64,000 bases of DNA from Oscillospiraceae bacterium (lineage in GTDB: Bacteria; Bacillota; Clostridia; Oscillospirales; CAG-272): positions 396,983-460,982 of the forward strand of contig SVQK01000056.1 of NCBI GenBank assembly GCA_015065385.1. Direction: 5' to 3'. A program made the position numbers and the translations under genes. Positions 32,317-40,859 of this stretch are shown piece by piece (position 1 is the first letter of the stretch; each line of letters begins with the position of its first letter). The notes under the pieces were generated by a model. It saw nothing but the letters and a program-made list of their open reading frames with translations. It ran no database searches and had not been told where the DNA came from.

Positions 32317-34233
32317 ATGTTCAATGTCAATTTCGGCGAAAAGGTCCTTTCCTTCGACTCTCCCGTCACGGTGTACGACGCGGCTAAGGAGGCGGAGCTC
32401 ATCACCCGCGACGTTCTCTGCGCGAAGGTGAACGGCAAGGTTTCCGATCTCACCTCCCCGCTCACCGCCGACGCGGATGTCACCCTTCTGACCTTCGACG
32501 ATCCCGACGGCGCGAAGACCTTCCGCCACACGGCCTCCCACATTCTGGCGGAAGCGGTGAAGCGGCTCTATCCCGAGACCAAGCTCACCATCGGCCCCGC
32601 CATCGACGACGGATTCTACTACGACTTCGATTCGAAGATCTCCTTCACCGCCGACATCCTCGAAAAGCTCGAGGCGGAGATGAAGAAGATCGTCAAGGAG
32701 AACCAGAAGCTCGAAAAGTTCGTCCTGCCCCGGGCGGAGGCGCTGGAACTGATGAAGGACGAGCCCTACAAGGTGGAGCTCATCAACGACCTCCCCGAGG
32801 ACGAGGAGATCTCCTTCTATAAGATGGGCGAGTTCATCGACCTCTGCGCCGGCCCGCATCTCTTCTCCACGGGCGCGGTGAAGGCCTTCAAGCTCACCGC
32901 CTGCAACGCCGCGTACTGGCGGGGCGATTCCAGCCGTCAGACGCTCCAGAGAATCTACGGCACGGCGTATCCGAAGAAGGACGCCCTCGAAGTCCATCTC
33001 CAGAAGCTGGAAGAGGCGAAAAAGCGCGACCACCGCAAGATCGGAAAGGATCTGCAGCTCTTCATGTCCGACGATCTGGTGGGCCGCGGCATGCCGATGT
33101 TTTTGCCGAAGGGCGCGATCATCTGGTCCGAGCTCGAGAACTATATCAAGGAAAAAGAGCGCAAGCTGGGCTATCAGCACGTTCTGACGCCCTGTGTCGG
33201 CACGGTTCAGCTCTATCAGACCTCCGGCCACTGGGAGCACTATAAGGAGAACATGTTCCCGGCGATGCAGGTGGACGAGGAGACCTATGTCCTCCGCCCG
33301 ATGAACTGCCCGCATCACATGATGATCTACAAGAATCAGCCCCACTCCTACCGGAATCTCCCCATCCGCATCGGCGAAATCGCGCACGACTTCCGGTACG
33401 AGGCATCCGGCACGCTGAAAGGCATCGAGCGGGTGCGCCACTTCTGCCAGAACGACGCACACCTGTTTGTCACGCCCGAGCAGATCAAGGACGAAGTCTC
33501 CAAGGTCGTGGATCTGATCTTTGACGTCTACAAGGATTTCGGCATCACCGACTACCGCTGTGTCCTCTCCCTGAGAGACCCCGCGGACAAGAAGAAGTAC
33601 CACAACGACGACAAGATGTGGGAGACCGCCGAATCAGCCCTCCGCGAGGTGCTTGTGGAGCTGGGCATCGAGTTTACCGAGGAAATCGGCGAGGCAGCCT
33701 TCTACGGCCCGAAGCTGGACGTGAACGTGAAGCCCTCCGTCGGCAACGAAATCACGCTCTCCACCTGCCAGCTCGACTTCTGCCTTCCCGCCAAGTTCCA
33801 GCTCACCTATGTGGACCGGGACGACAAGGACAAGACCCCCGTCGTGCTGCACCGCGCGATTCTCGGCTCCCTCGACCGCTTTATGGCGTATATCATCGAG
33901 GAGACGATGGGCAACTTCCCGCTGTGGCTCAGCCCGGTTCAGGCCGAGGTGATCCCCGTGGGCAACGACTTCAACGACTATGCCGAGGAAGTCGGGAAGA
34001 AGCTCGAAGAAGCCGGACTCCGCATCCACGTCGATCTCAGGACCGAGACCATGCGCTACAAGATCCGCGAGGCGCAGATGCAGAAGACGCCGTATATGCT
34101 GGTGGTGGGCGACCACGACCGTCAGAACGGCACCGTTTCCGTCCGCACCAGATCCGGCGAGGACAAGGGCGCGATCCCGACGGAGCAGTTCATTGCCGAC
34201 GCTCTCGAAGAGATCCGCACGAAGAAGAGATAA
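32317..34233 (+). CDS. thrS: Threonyl-tRNA synthetase
   Basis: The 638-residue protein has the full class II layout: an N-terminal TGS domain (about 1-60), an editing domain with HTASHILAEAVKRLYP and TIGPAIDDGFYYDF, and a catalytic core with MNCPHHMMIY (zinc cysteine/histidine region), RIGEIAHDFRYEASGTLKGI (motif 2) and a C-terminal anticodon-binding domain. The ATG at 32317 is preferred because GGAGG lies 8 nt before it and inside the first codons of the alternative ATG 32302. It is controlled by the T-box leader and followed by a terminator. Confidence 0.97.
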   Translation: MFNVNFGEKVLSFDSPVTVYDAAKEAELITRDVLCAKVNGKVSDLTSPLTADADVTLLTFDDPDGAKTFRHTASHILAEAVKRLYPETKLTIGPAIDDGFYYDFDSKISFTADILEKLEAEMKKIVKENQKLEKFVLPRAEALELMKDEPYKVELINDLPEDEEISFYKMGEFIDLCAGPHLFSTGAVKAFKLTACNAAYWRGDSSRQTLQRIYGTAYPKKDALEVHLQKLEEAKKRDHRKIGKDLQLFMSDDLVGRGMPMFLPKGAIIWSELENYIKEKERKLGYQHVLTPCVGTVQLYQTSGHWEHYKENMFPAMQVDEETYVLRPMNCPHHMMIYKNQPHSYRNLPIRIGEIAHDFRYEASGTLKGIERVRHFCQNDAHLFVTPEQIKDEVSKVVDLIFDVYKDFGITDYRCVLSLRDPADKKKYHNDDKMWETAESALREVLVELGIEFTEEIGEAAFYGPKLDVNVKPSVGNEITLSTCQLDFCLPAKFQLTYVDRDDKDKTPVVLHRAILGSLDRFMAYIIEETMGNFPLWLSPVQAEVIPVGNDFNDYAEEVGKKLEEAGLRIHVDLRTETMRYKIREAQMQKTPYMLVVGDHDRQNGTVSVRTRSGEDKGAIPTEQFIADALEEIRTKKR

Positions 34234-34251
34234 TCGCCCTACAAACAAAGA

Positions 34252-34283
34252 ACCGGCGTCCCGAAATGGGATACCGGTTTTTT
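34252..34283. terminator. Terminator between thrS and the AbrB-like gene
   Basis: ACCGG-cg-TCCC (34252-34262) pairs with GGGA-ta-CCGGT (34268-34278), then a T-run on plus. The A-rich 5' side could also serve the minus-strand gene. Confidence 0.82.
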
Positions 34284-34306
34284 ATGTGATTGGCCTCGAC
34301 GCAGGA

Positions 34307-34570
34307 TCAGCTCTCTGCCTCCCCCGGGAGATCGGATTTCAGGGCGGAGACGCAGTCCTTGCAGATGTAGTTGTCGCGCCACTGGAGCAGGTTGTCGGGG
34401 GATCCGCAGAACGCGCATCCGGGCCTGTACCGCCGGAGGATGATCCGGTCCTTTTCCGCGTAGACTTCCACGTCGGTCCGCGCCACGAGTCCCGCTTTCA
34501 GGCGCAGCTCTTTCGGAATGACGACCCGTCCCACTTCGTCGATGGTTTTGATGCTGCCGAGCACTTTCAT
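34307..34570 (-). CDS. AbrB/SpoVT-type DNA-binding protein with zinc-binding tail
   Basis: The 87-residue protein has the AbrB swapped-hairpin domain, residues 1-47: MKVLGSIKTIDEVGRVVIPK with ELR, then VEVYAEKDRIILRRY. Then CAFCG and CKDC, about 20 residues apart, form a C-x2-C...C-x2-C pair, so a small zinc knuckle follows the DNA-binding fold. Such proteins are global or stage-specific regulators in Clostridia. ATG 34570 follows AAAGGAG. It has a perfect promoter at 34655-34683. Confidence 0.9.
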   Translation of the reverse strand: MKVLGSIKTIDEVGRVVIPKELRLKAGLVARTDVEVYAEKDRIILRRYRPGCAFCGSPDNLLQWRDNYICKDCVSALKSDLPGEAES

Positions 34571-34654
34571 TGTCCTTCTCCTTTGAGAAATACGATTCCC
34601 CCGGGAAACGCCCCGGTTCGTTTTTCTTCGGCGCGTTTCTCCGTTTCCTGCTGC

Positions 34655-34683
34655 ATTATAGCTCTTTCCGACCGAAATGTCAA
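34655..34683 (-). promoter_or_regulatory. Perfect promoter of the AbrB-like gene
   Basis: On minus: TTGACA (34683-34678), 17 bp, TATAAT (34660-34655). It leaves an 80-nt leader before the start at 34570. Confidence 0.85.
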
Positions 34684-34847
34684 GGGGAAAAACCGTCATG
34701 ATTGGCAAAAAATGGATGGATTTGAAAAACCGATGGCACAAATTGGAAAAACCTGTCGGATCCGGGAGAACGGAAACTCCTTCCTCCGCCGCATAAGCAA
34801 GGGGCCGGACGGCTACAATGGAACAAATGGGGAAGGAGCGTGAGACA

Positions 34848-35147
34848 ATGATGCGCGGATGCGAGAGAAGGATTTATCATGTGAGGAGCTCGGACAGTCC
34901 GTGCTTCGAGGAGGCGTATCTGATCCTGCGCCGCGGAAGAGCAGGGAGCGTCGTACCGACCCGGATGTCGTCCCGGACCATGGCGGAGGAAGCCGAACGG
35001 ATCATTCGGGAAAGCGCGGGCCGGTATCTGAGGGAGAAAAAGCGCGCGCCGATCCACCGCCTTACCCCTCCCGCGGCCTTTGCGCTCGGGGCGGGAACCT
35101 CTTCCGTCCTGATCGGAGCGGCGGTCCTTCTCGTTGGATTGTTCTGA
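34848..35147 (+). CDS. Hypothetical 99-residue protein with C-terminal membrane helix
   Basis: I recognise no family. The start at ATG 34848 follows AAGGAG by 9 nt. Residues 1-70 are charged (EEAYLILRRGRAG, then EEAERIIRESAGRYLREKKR) and the last 25 (FALGAGTSSVLIGAAVLLVG) form one membrane helix, so it would be a tail-anchored cytosolic-facing protein. A TACAAT at 34814 could be the -10, but no good -35 is seen. Moderate confidence that it is expressed. Confidence 0.6.
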   Translation: MMRGCERRIYHVRSSDSPCFEEAYLILRRGRAGSVVPTRMSSRTMAEEAERIIRESAGRYLREKKRAPIHRLTPPAAFALGAGTSSVLIGAAVLLVGLF

Positions 35148-35225
35148 GCGTCATCCGTAGCGTTTGTACCAAATCCGGACCCGGGGAAGTCGAGAACACT
35201 GTGAGGGTTTGCGTGAAACCTTCCC

Positions 35226-35254
35226 TTGACGCGGAGCTTTTTTTGATGTATAAT
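35226..35254 (+). promoter_or_regulatory. Strong promoter upstream of the RNase J leader
   Basis: TTGACG (35226-35231), 17 bp, TATAAT (35249-35254). Confidence 0.8.
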
Positions 35255-35259
35255 ATCAT

Positions 35260-35654
35260 TTGATATTCTGTTCGTGACCGGAGCAGGCCGCGCGTCCGCC
35301 GACTGGACCCCGCTGCCCGCTTCGTCAGGATCGGTGCCTGAGCAGAACGACAAGGAGCCGGAATCTCCCCGGCTGAACCGAATAGAGAAACGGCCAACGG
35401 AGGTTTTCCGCCGCGTTCAGTCCGCCGCCCTCGGAGGAACGCAGAGCACGGGAAACGCCGGAGCGCCCGCGGGGAATCATCCCCATTTTTGCCGTACCAT
35501 GAGCGTGCGGGCCGGGATCGTTTCGTGGATTCGCGCAGCGAGAGGCGCGGTTTGTTTTGCTGTCCGCAGGGGAACGGAATGTCGCGCTGATTGAGTATGA
35601 GAGGGATCCTCCCGGAGACTGGGGGAGCGGTCCCGTGCGACGAAAGGAAAGTAT
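35260..35654 (+). promoter_or_regulatory. Long structured 5' leader of rnj
   Basis: About 395 nt separate the promoter from the RNase J start, with no credible reading frame (a 106-codon frame at 35274 lacks a ribosome binding site and family resemblance). Several hairpins are visible: GCCGG/CCGGC around 35360; GGGGA-ATCA-TCCCC followed by ATTTTT (35474-35493), a short terminator-like element; and a larger GGGA..CTCCC/GGGGGAG..TCCC stem (35601-35635) just before the ribosome binding site. Such leaders suit autoregulation by the nuclease, or release of a small RNA of about 230 nt; both are inference. Confidence 0.5.
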
Positions 35655-37325
35655 ATGTCAAAGAAACAACACAGTAAAGTCCGCGTCATGATGCTCGGCG
35701 GCCTGAACGAGATCGGTAAGAATCTGGCCGTCATTGAATACGAGGATGATATCGTCGTCATCGACTGCGGAATCGCGTTTCCGGACGAGGATATGCTGGG
35801 CGTGGACCTGGTGATCCCCGATTTTACTTATCTGGAAAAGAACGCGGACAAGGTGCGGGGGATTCTGGTCACCCACGGCCACGAGGATCACATCGGCTCC
35901 ATCCCGTACCTTCTGAAGCTCGTCAACGTGCCGGTTTACGCCACCCGCCTGACGCTCGGGATCCTCGAATCCAAGCTGGCGGAACACAAGCTGCTCGGAA
36001 CGGCAAAGCTGGTGACCGTTGCCGCCGGAGACACCGTCAAGCTCGGTTGCTTCCGCGCGGAGTTCATCCGGGCCAACCACTCCATCGCGGACGCCTGCAT
36101 GATCGCGCTCCGGACTCCGGAAGGCGTGATTTTCCACACGGGCGACTTCAAGCTGGACGTCTCCCCCATCGGCGGGGAAATGATGGACCTGACCCGGATC
36201 GGCGAATACGGGCGGGAAGGGATCCTTTTGCTCATGTGCGAGAGCACGAACGTGGAAAAGCCCGGCTTCACCCCGTCGGAGAGGCTGGTGGGCGTGTCGC
36301 TCGACCACATCTTCATGACCAATACGGAAAAGCGGGTCGTGATCGCCACCTTCTCGTCCAATGTTCACCGTGTGCAGCAGATCATCAATTCCTCGGTGAA
36401 ATTCGGGCGGAAGGTCGCCGTCACCGGGCGGAGCATGCTGAACGTGGTCGGAGCGGCGGTCCGCCTCGGATATATGGACGTCCCGGACGGCGCCCTGATC
36501 GATATCACGGAGATCGGCCGCTATCCGCAGGAAATGATCACCATCATCACCACCGGCTCTCAGGGCGAACCCATGTCCGCGCTCTACCGGATGGCGTTCT
36601 CGGATCACTCGCAGGTCGAGCTGACGCCGCAGGATCTGGTGGTGCTCTCCTCCCACGCGATCCCCGGCAACGAAAAGCTGGTGAGCCGCATCATCAACGA
36701 GCTGTATAAAAAAGGCGTCAGCGTCTACCACGACGAGGCGGTGGTCCATGTGTCCGGCCATGCCTGTCAGGAGGAGCTGAAACTGATTCACGCGCTGACC
36801 AAGCCGAAGTTCTTCATGCCGATCCACGGCGAGTACCACCACCTGATGCAGCATAAAGAGCTGGCGGAATACATGGGAATGGATCCGCGCGCGGTGTTCG
36901 TCATGGACATCGGGCAGGTGCTCGAGCTGGACCGCGACTCCGCGAGACGCGCCGGGACCGTTCCCTCCGGACGGATGCTCGTGGACGGATACGGCGTCGG
37001 CGACGTGGGCAGCGTGGTTCTGCGCGACCGCAAGCACCTTGCGCAGGACGGCCTGATCGTGGTCGTGGCAACGGTGGATCTGGACGAGGCGACCATCGTC
37101 TCCGGTCCGGATCTCATTTCCCGCGGCTTCGTCTACGTCCGGGAGAGCGAGGAGCTGATGGACGACGTGAAGGAACTGGTGCGCGGCGTGCTGGCGGATA
37201 TGCTCGATTCGGGCGTGACGGAGTGGACGCAGATGAAGACCAACGTCAAGGACGCGCTGTCCAAGTATCTCTATCAGAAAACAAAGCGCAAGCCGATGAT
37301 CCTGCCGGTCATCATGAACGTATAA
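35655..37325 (+). CDS. rnj: Ribonuclease J
   Basis: The 556-residue protein is a beta-CASP metallo-beta-lactamase nuclease. HGHEDHIGS (residues 74-82) is the metal motif. FSSN and TGRSML lie in the beta-CASP part, and HVSGHACQEELK with PIHGEYHHL gives the late histidine motifs. It has 5'-to-3' exo- and endonuclease activity in mRNA decay and rRNA maturation. Only one copy is in this window; J1/J2 cannot be told apart. The ATG follows AAAGGAAAG. It heads a transcript with the Dabb, U32 and uppP genes. Confidence 0.95.
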   Translation: MSKKQHSKVRVMMLGGLNEIGKNLAVIEYEDDIVVIDCGIAFPDEDMLGVDLVIPDFTYLEKNADKVRGILVTHGHEDHIGSIPYLLKLVNVPVYATRLTLGILESKLAEHKLLGTAKLVTVAAGDTVKLGCFRAEFIRANHSIADACMIALRTPEGVIFHTGDFKLDVSPIGGEMMDLTRIGEYGREGILLLMCESTNVEKPGFTPSERLVGVSLDHIFMTNTEKRVVIATFSSNVHRVQQIINSSVKFGRKVAVTGRSMLNVVGAAVRLGYMDVPDGALIDITEIGRYPQEMITIITTGSQGEPMSALYRMAFSDHSQVELTPQDLVVLSSHAIPGNEKLVSRIINELYKKGVSVYHDEAVVHVSGHACQEELKLIHALTKPKFFMPIHGEYHHLMQHKELAEYMGMDPRAVFVMDIGQVLELDRDSARRAGTVPSGRMLVDGYGVGDVGSVVLRDRKHLAQDGLIVVVATVDLDEATIVSGPDLISRGFVYVRESEELMDDVKELVRGVLADMLDSGVTEWTQMKTNVKDALSKYLYQKTKRKPMILPVIMNV

Positions 37326-37358
37326 AGAGAGGCGCGGAGTACCGCAAAGGAGACAAAC

Positions 37359-37652
37359 ATGGTCAAACACATCATTCTCTGGAAACTCAAGGAATCCTTC
37401 ACCGAGGAAGAAAAAGCCGCCGCAAGAGCCGAGGCGAAGCGCAGGCTGGAGAGCCTGAACGGACAGATCGAGGGACTCGTCAGTCTGACGGTGGTCACGG
37501 ACCGGCTGCCCTCCTCGAACGCCGACATGATGCTCGATTCCGTCTTCACCGACGCGGACGCGCTGGCCGGATATCAGACCAATCCGAAGCATCTGGAGGC
37601 CGCGGGCTACGTCCGTTCCGTCGTGGAAGCGCGGCTCTGTCTGGACTTCTGA
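37359..37652 (+). CDS. Dabb family (stress-responsive A/B barrel) protein
   Basis: The 97-residue protein starts VKHIILWKLKESF, with the Dabb histidine and WKLK pattern. It continues through EGLVSLTVVTDRL and ends with a YQTNPKHLEAAGYVRSVVEA segment, the usual second half of a ferredoxin-like dimeric barrel. Members range from plant stress proteins to enzymes such as olivetolic acid cyclase; bacterial ones are mostly uncharacterised. ATG 37359 follows AAAGGAG. It lies 33 bp after rnj and one base before the U32 gene. Confidence 0.9.
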   Translation: MVKHIILWKLKESFTEEEKAAARAEAKRRLESLNGQIEGLVSLTVVTDRLPSSNADMMLDSVFTDADALAGYQTNPKHLEAAGYVRSVVEARLCLDF

Positions 37653-37653
37653 G

Positions 37654-38940
37654 ATGGCACGGACCTGCGCGGAGCTCCTCTCTCCGGCGGGGGATTGGAG
37701 CAAGCTGAGATCGGCCGTTCTGTACGGCGCGGACGCGGTTTATCTGGCGGGACGATCGTTCGGAATGCGCGCGGCGTCCGCCAATTTCGACGGGGACGAG
37801 CTGATCGCCGCCGTCCGGTTCTGCCACAGAAAGGGCGTCAGAGTGTATGTGACGGTGAACGTCATGCCGCACACGCCGGAATATCCGGAGCTGAGACGGT
37901 ATCTGAGATTCTTGCGCGACGTCGGGGCGGACGCGGTGATCGTGTCGGATATCGGCGTGGTCATGCTGATCCGGGACGAGATTCCCGGACTGGAGATCCA
38001 CATCTCCACGCAGGCGTCCGCGGTGTCGGCGGAAGCGTGTCTCGCGTGGCACAGGCTCGGCGCGAAACGGGTGGTGCTGGCCCGCGAGCTGACGCTTGCC
38101 GAGATCCGGGAGATCCGGCGGAACATCCCGGACAGCCTCGAGCTCGAGTGCTTCATCCACGGAGCCATGTGCGTGGCGTACAGCGGGCGCTGCCTGCTCT
38201 CCAACTACTTCACCGGGCGGGACGGAAACCACGGCCAGTGCGCCCAGTCCTGCCGCTGGCATTACCGTCCGACTGATCCCGACGGCGTCCTTCGGCTGGA
38301 TCTGCACGAGGAACTGCGGGAGGAGATCACTACCGCTGTCCGGGCCGAAGAGGAACCGACCGGGGAGACCTTCTTCATGAGCTCGAAGGATATGTGCATG
38401 ATCGGCCACATCCCGGAGCTCGAGGAAGCCGGGATCTCCTCTTACAAGATCGAAGGACGGGTCAAGAGCGCGTATTACACCGCGGTGGTGACTAACGCCT
38501 ATCGGATGGCGCTCGATACATACCGGGCAGATCCCGCGGGATATCGGACGGATCCGGCGTGGGAGAGGGAACTGCTCTCCGTCAGCCACCGGGAATACGG
38601 CACGGGGTTCTACTTCTCCAAGCCCTCCGAGGACGCGAACACCGTCCATGAGCACGGCTATCTGAGAGACAAGGCATATCTGGCCGCCGCCGTTGCCGAT
38701 TCCGGGGATCCGGATGAGAACGGTCTTTACGACACGCTCTTTTCCCAGCGGAACAAGCTGAACGTCGGGGACCGTGCGGAGCTGATTTCACCCGGGAAGA
38801 CCGGACGCGCGGTCGAGGTGACCGAAATCCTGTCCCGGAGCGGAGAACCGATCTCGTCTACACCGCATCCCGGGATGTACTTCCGACTCCGGACGCCGTT
38901 TCCGGTCCGGAAGGGGGACATCCTCCGGGCGGGCGAGTGA
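37654..38940 (+). CDS. U32 family peptidase-like protein (TrhP/RlhA type)
   Basis: The 428-residue protein begins ELLSPAGDWSKLRSAVLYGA and has HISTQASAVSAEACLAWHRL, FIHGAMCVAYSGRCLLSNYF and DGNHGQCAQSCRWHY, all U32 hallmarks. The cysteines in the last two blocks resemble the Fe-S or metal site of U32 enzymes that hydroxylate tRNA U34 or 23S rRNA (TrhP, RlhA). Calling it a protease would be historical. It starts one base after the Dabb stop, without a clear ribosome binding site, so translation is coupled. Confidence 0.92.
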   Translation: MARTCAELLSPAGDWSKLRSAVLYGADAVYLAGRSFGMRAASANFDGDELIAAVRFCHRKGVRVYVTVNVMPHTPEYPELRRYLRFLRDVGADAVIVSDIGVVMLIRDEIPGLEIHISTQASAVSAEACLAWHRLGAKRVVLARELTLAEIREIRRNIPDSLELECFIHGAMCVAYSGRCLLSNYFTGRDGNHGQCAQSCRWHYRPTDPDGVLRLDLHEELREEITTAVRAEEEPTGETFFMSSKDMCMIGHIPELEEAGISSYKIEGRVKSAYYTAVVTNAYRMALDTYRADPAGYRTDPAWERELLSVSHREYGTGFYFSKPSEDANTVHEHGYLRDKAYLAAAVADSGDPDENGLYDTLFSQRNKLNVGDRAELISPGKTGRAVEVTEILSRSGEPISSTPHPGMYFRLRTPFPVRKGDILRAGE

Positions 38941-38983
38941 ACGAAGAACCAAATCCATGACCTGAAACAACCGGGAGGCTGAC

Positions 38984-39826
38984 ATGCTGATCGAACTGTT
39001 GAAAGCGATCATCATCGGACTGGTGGAAGGCATCACGGAATGGCTGCCCATTTCGTCTTCCACACATGTGGAGCTGGCCTCGGCTCTCATGAAAACCAAC
39101 TACAGCGAGGCGTTTTACAAGGTCTTCGAGGTCGTGATCCAGCTGGGCGCGATCCTCGCCGTGATCCTCGTCTACTGGCGGAGGCTCTGGCCGTGGGCGG
39201 AGAAGACCGAATTGCGCAAACGCCGCACCTATGCGCTTTGGATCAAGATCATCATCGCGGCGGCACCGGCAGCCCTTGTCGGCGTACTCATCGACGACTG
39301 GCGGGACGAGCACCTCGGCGGGATGTGGATCCGGGCGGCGGCGCTCATCGTCTACGGCGTGCTGTTCGTCGTCATCGAGCGGATGCGCGCCGGGAAGAAG
39401 GAAAGCTATCTCTACCGGGAAGCAGAGGACATCTCCATGGGGACGGCCCTCAAAATCGGCCTGTTCCAGCTTCTGTCCCTGATTCCGGGGACGTCCCGCT
39501 CCGGCTCCACCATCCTCGGAGGAACGCTGGTGGGCGTGTCCCGGAAGGCCGCGGCGGAGTTCTCCTTCTTCGTGGCGATTCCCATCATGTTCGGAGCGAG
39601 CGGCCTCAAGGTCGTGAAATACGCGCTCGACGGGGAACTGGCTTTCACCGGCGCGGAAGTCCTCAGTCTGATCGCGGCGACCGTGACCGCGTTTGCCGTA
39701 TCCATGTTCGCCGTCCGCGCGCTGATCGGCTTCATCCGGAGCCACAGCTTCGAGTGCTTCGGCTGGTACCGGATCGTGCTCGGGATCGTCGTGATCCTCT
39801 GGACGCTTCTCGGCAAAAGCGCGTAA
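38984..39826 (+). CDS. uppP: Undecaprenyl-diphosphatase
   Basis: The 280-residue polytopic membrane protein (about eight helices) has the BacA/UppP motifs EGITEWLPISSSTH near the N-terminus and PGTSRSGSTILGG mid-protein, with a serine/arginine/histidine active site. It removes phosphate from C55-PP to recycle the lipid carrier for cell-wall synthesis, outside the membrane. The ATG has GGGAGG ahead. It is the last gene of the rnj transcript; a strong terminator follows. Confidence 0.96.
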   Translation: MLIELLKAIIIGLVEGITEWLPISSSTHVELASALMKTNYSEAFYKVFEVVIQLGAILAVILVYWRRLWPWAEKTELRKRRTYALWIKIIIAAAPAALVGVLIDDWRDEHLGGMWIRAAALIVYGVLFVVIERMRAGKKESYLYREAEDISMGTALKIGLFQLLSLIPGTSRSGSTILGGTLVGVSRKAAAEFSFFVAIPIMFGASGLKVVKYALDGELAFTGAEVLSLIAATVTAFAVSMFAVRALIGFIRSHSFECFGWYRIVLGIVVILWTLLGKSA

Positions 39827-39843
39827 GCCGACATATTGTCATT

Positions 39844-39884
39844 CAGGAACGGAATTCCTTCCCGGGTTCCGCTCCTGTTTTTTT
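39844..39884 (+). terminator. Terminator of the rnj-uppP transcript
   Basis: CAGGA-a-CGGAA (39844-39854) pairs with TTCCG-c-TCCTG (39867-39877), followed by seven T. Confidence 0.88.
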
Positions 39885-39956
39885 CTCCTCCTGACGTCTC
39901 TTTCTCCACCGCTTTCTGAAGAATCCGCAGATATCGTTCGAGGGAGTTCCTTTGTG

Positions 39957-40014
39957 AAAAAAGCGCATCCGCGCCGTTATCTTCTCTGAGCTGACGATAA
40001 CTGCATGGATGCGC
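39957..40014 (-). terminator. Extended hairpin terminator of the lepA-hemW-oxidoreductase transcript
   Basis: On minus: GCGCATCC (40014-40007), internal loop, GTTATC (40001-39996), apical loop, GATAAC (39981-39976), internal loop, GGATGCGC (39970-39963), then TTTTTT. It is longer and more regular than a standard terminator. A separate GAGCAT/ATGCTC hairpin lies just upstream (40015-40028). Confidence 0.75.
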
Positions 40015-40066
40015 GAGCATAAATGCTCCGACCTTGCGTTCCTGTTCGATTATCGAGGGGTGAAGG

Positions 40067-40837
40067 TTACAGCTTCCGGATCATCATGCCGCCGTCCACG
40101 CCCACGACCTGACCGGTGGTATAGGAGAGCGCGCCGTCGGCGAGGGCGAGAACCGTGCGGCCCACGTCTTCGGGCTGACCGATTCGCGGGATGGGGCAGA
40201 GTCCTTCGGCGATCAGGCGGTCATATTTCTCCCGGACGCCCGCTGTCATGTCCGTTGCGATGATCCCCGGACGCACCTCGTAGACCCGGATGCCGTATTC
40301 CGCCAGACGGTCCGCGTAGAGCGTCGCCGCCATGGAAAGTCCTGCTTTGGAAATACAGTATTCTCCCCGTTTGACGGACGAGACCTCCGCCGAGATCGAG
40401 GTGATGAACACCACGGCCCGGAATGCCTCGTTTTTCTGAGAGGCCATGCGCCGCGCGACCTCCTGCGTAAGGAAGAACGCCCCGCGGAGATTGATCCCCA
40501 GCACCCGGTCGAAGCTCTCCTCGGTCATGTCCAAAAGATCGGCCCGAACGGAGGGAGCGACTCCGGCATTGTTTACCAGCACGTCCAGCTCGTCGAGTCC
40601 GTCAAACGCTTCGTCCGCGATGCGAAGGCGGTCGTCGTGAGAGGAAATGTCTCCCCGCACATAGAAGGATTCCGGCGACAGAGCTTTCAGCGCGTCCGTG
40701 TATTCCGCGACGGCCTCCCCGGGTTTTGTGCCTACGGCGCAGACGGTGTATCCGCGCTCCGCCAGTGTCAGGGAAATTCCCCGTCCGATCCCGCGGGCCG
40801 CGCCTGTGACGAGGGCGGTTCGTTTTCCGTTTTTCAT
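40067..40837 (-). CDS. SDR family oxidoreductase (FabG-like)
   Basis: The 256-residue classical short-chain dehydrogenase has TGAARGIGRGI (cofactor glycines), NNAGVAP, the catalytic serine in ITSISAEV, YCISKAG (Y-x3-K) and a GVDGGMMI ending. NADP or NAD preference is unclear; a 3-oxoacyl or sugar/alcohol substrate is possible. It lies 22 bp after the OYE-like gene and ends the transcript. Context with a D-2-hydroxyacid dehydrogenase and a flavin enzyme suggests a small metabolic module rather than fatty-acid synthesis. Confidence 0.9.
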   Translation of the reverse strand: MKNGKRTALVTGAARGIGRGISLTLAERGYTVCAVGTKPGEAVAEYTDALKALSPESFYVRGDISSHDDRLRIADEAFDGLDELDVLVNNAGVAPSVRADLLDMTEESFDRVLGINLRGAFFLTQEVARRMASQKNEAFRAVVFITSISAEVSSVKRGEYCISKAGLSMAATLYADRLAEYGIRVYEVRPGIIATDMTAGVREKYDRLIAEGLCPIPRIGQPEDVGRTVLALADGALSYTTGQVVGVDGGMMIRKL

Positions 40838-40859
40838 CTCAGGTTCCTCCCAAAGTCGT

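Noticed and set aside
35274..35594. 106-codon frame inside the RNase J leader
   Set aside because: No ribosome binding site, arginine/proline/serine-rich composition typical of spurious frames, and the region looks like structured RNA.
40015..40028. GAGCAT-AA-ATGCTC hairpin considered as a separate regulatory site
   Set aside because: It lies next to the terminator of the minus-strand transcript and is too short to support an independent function.
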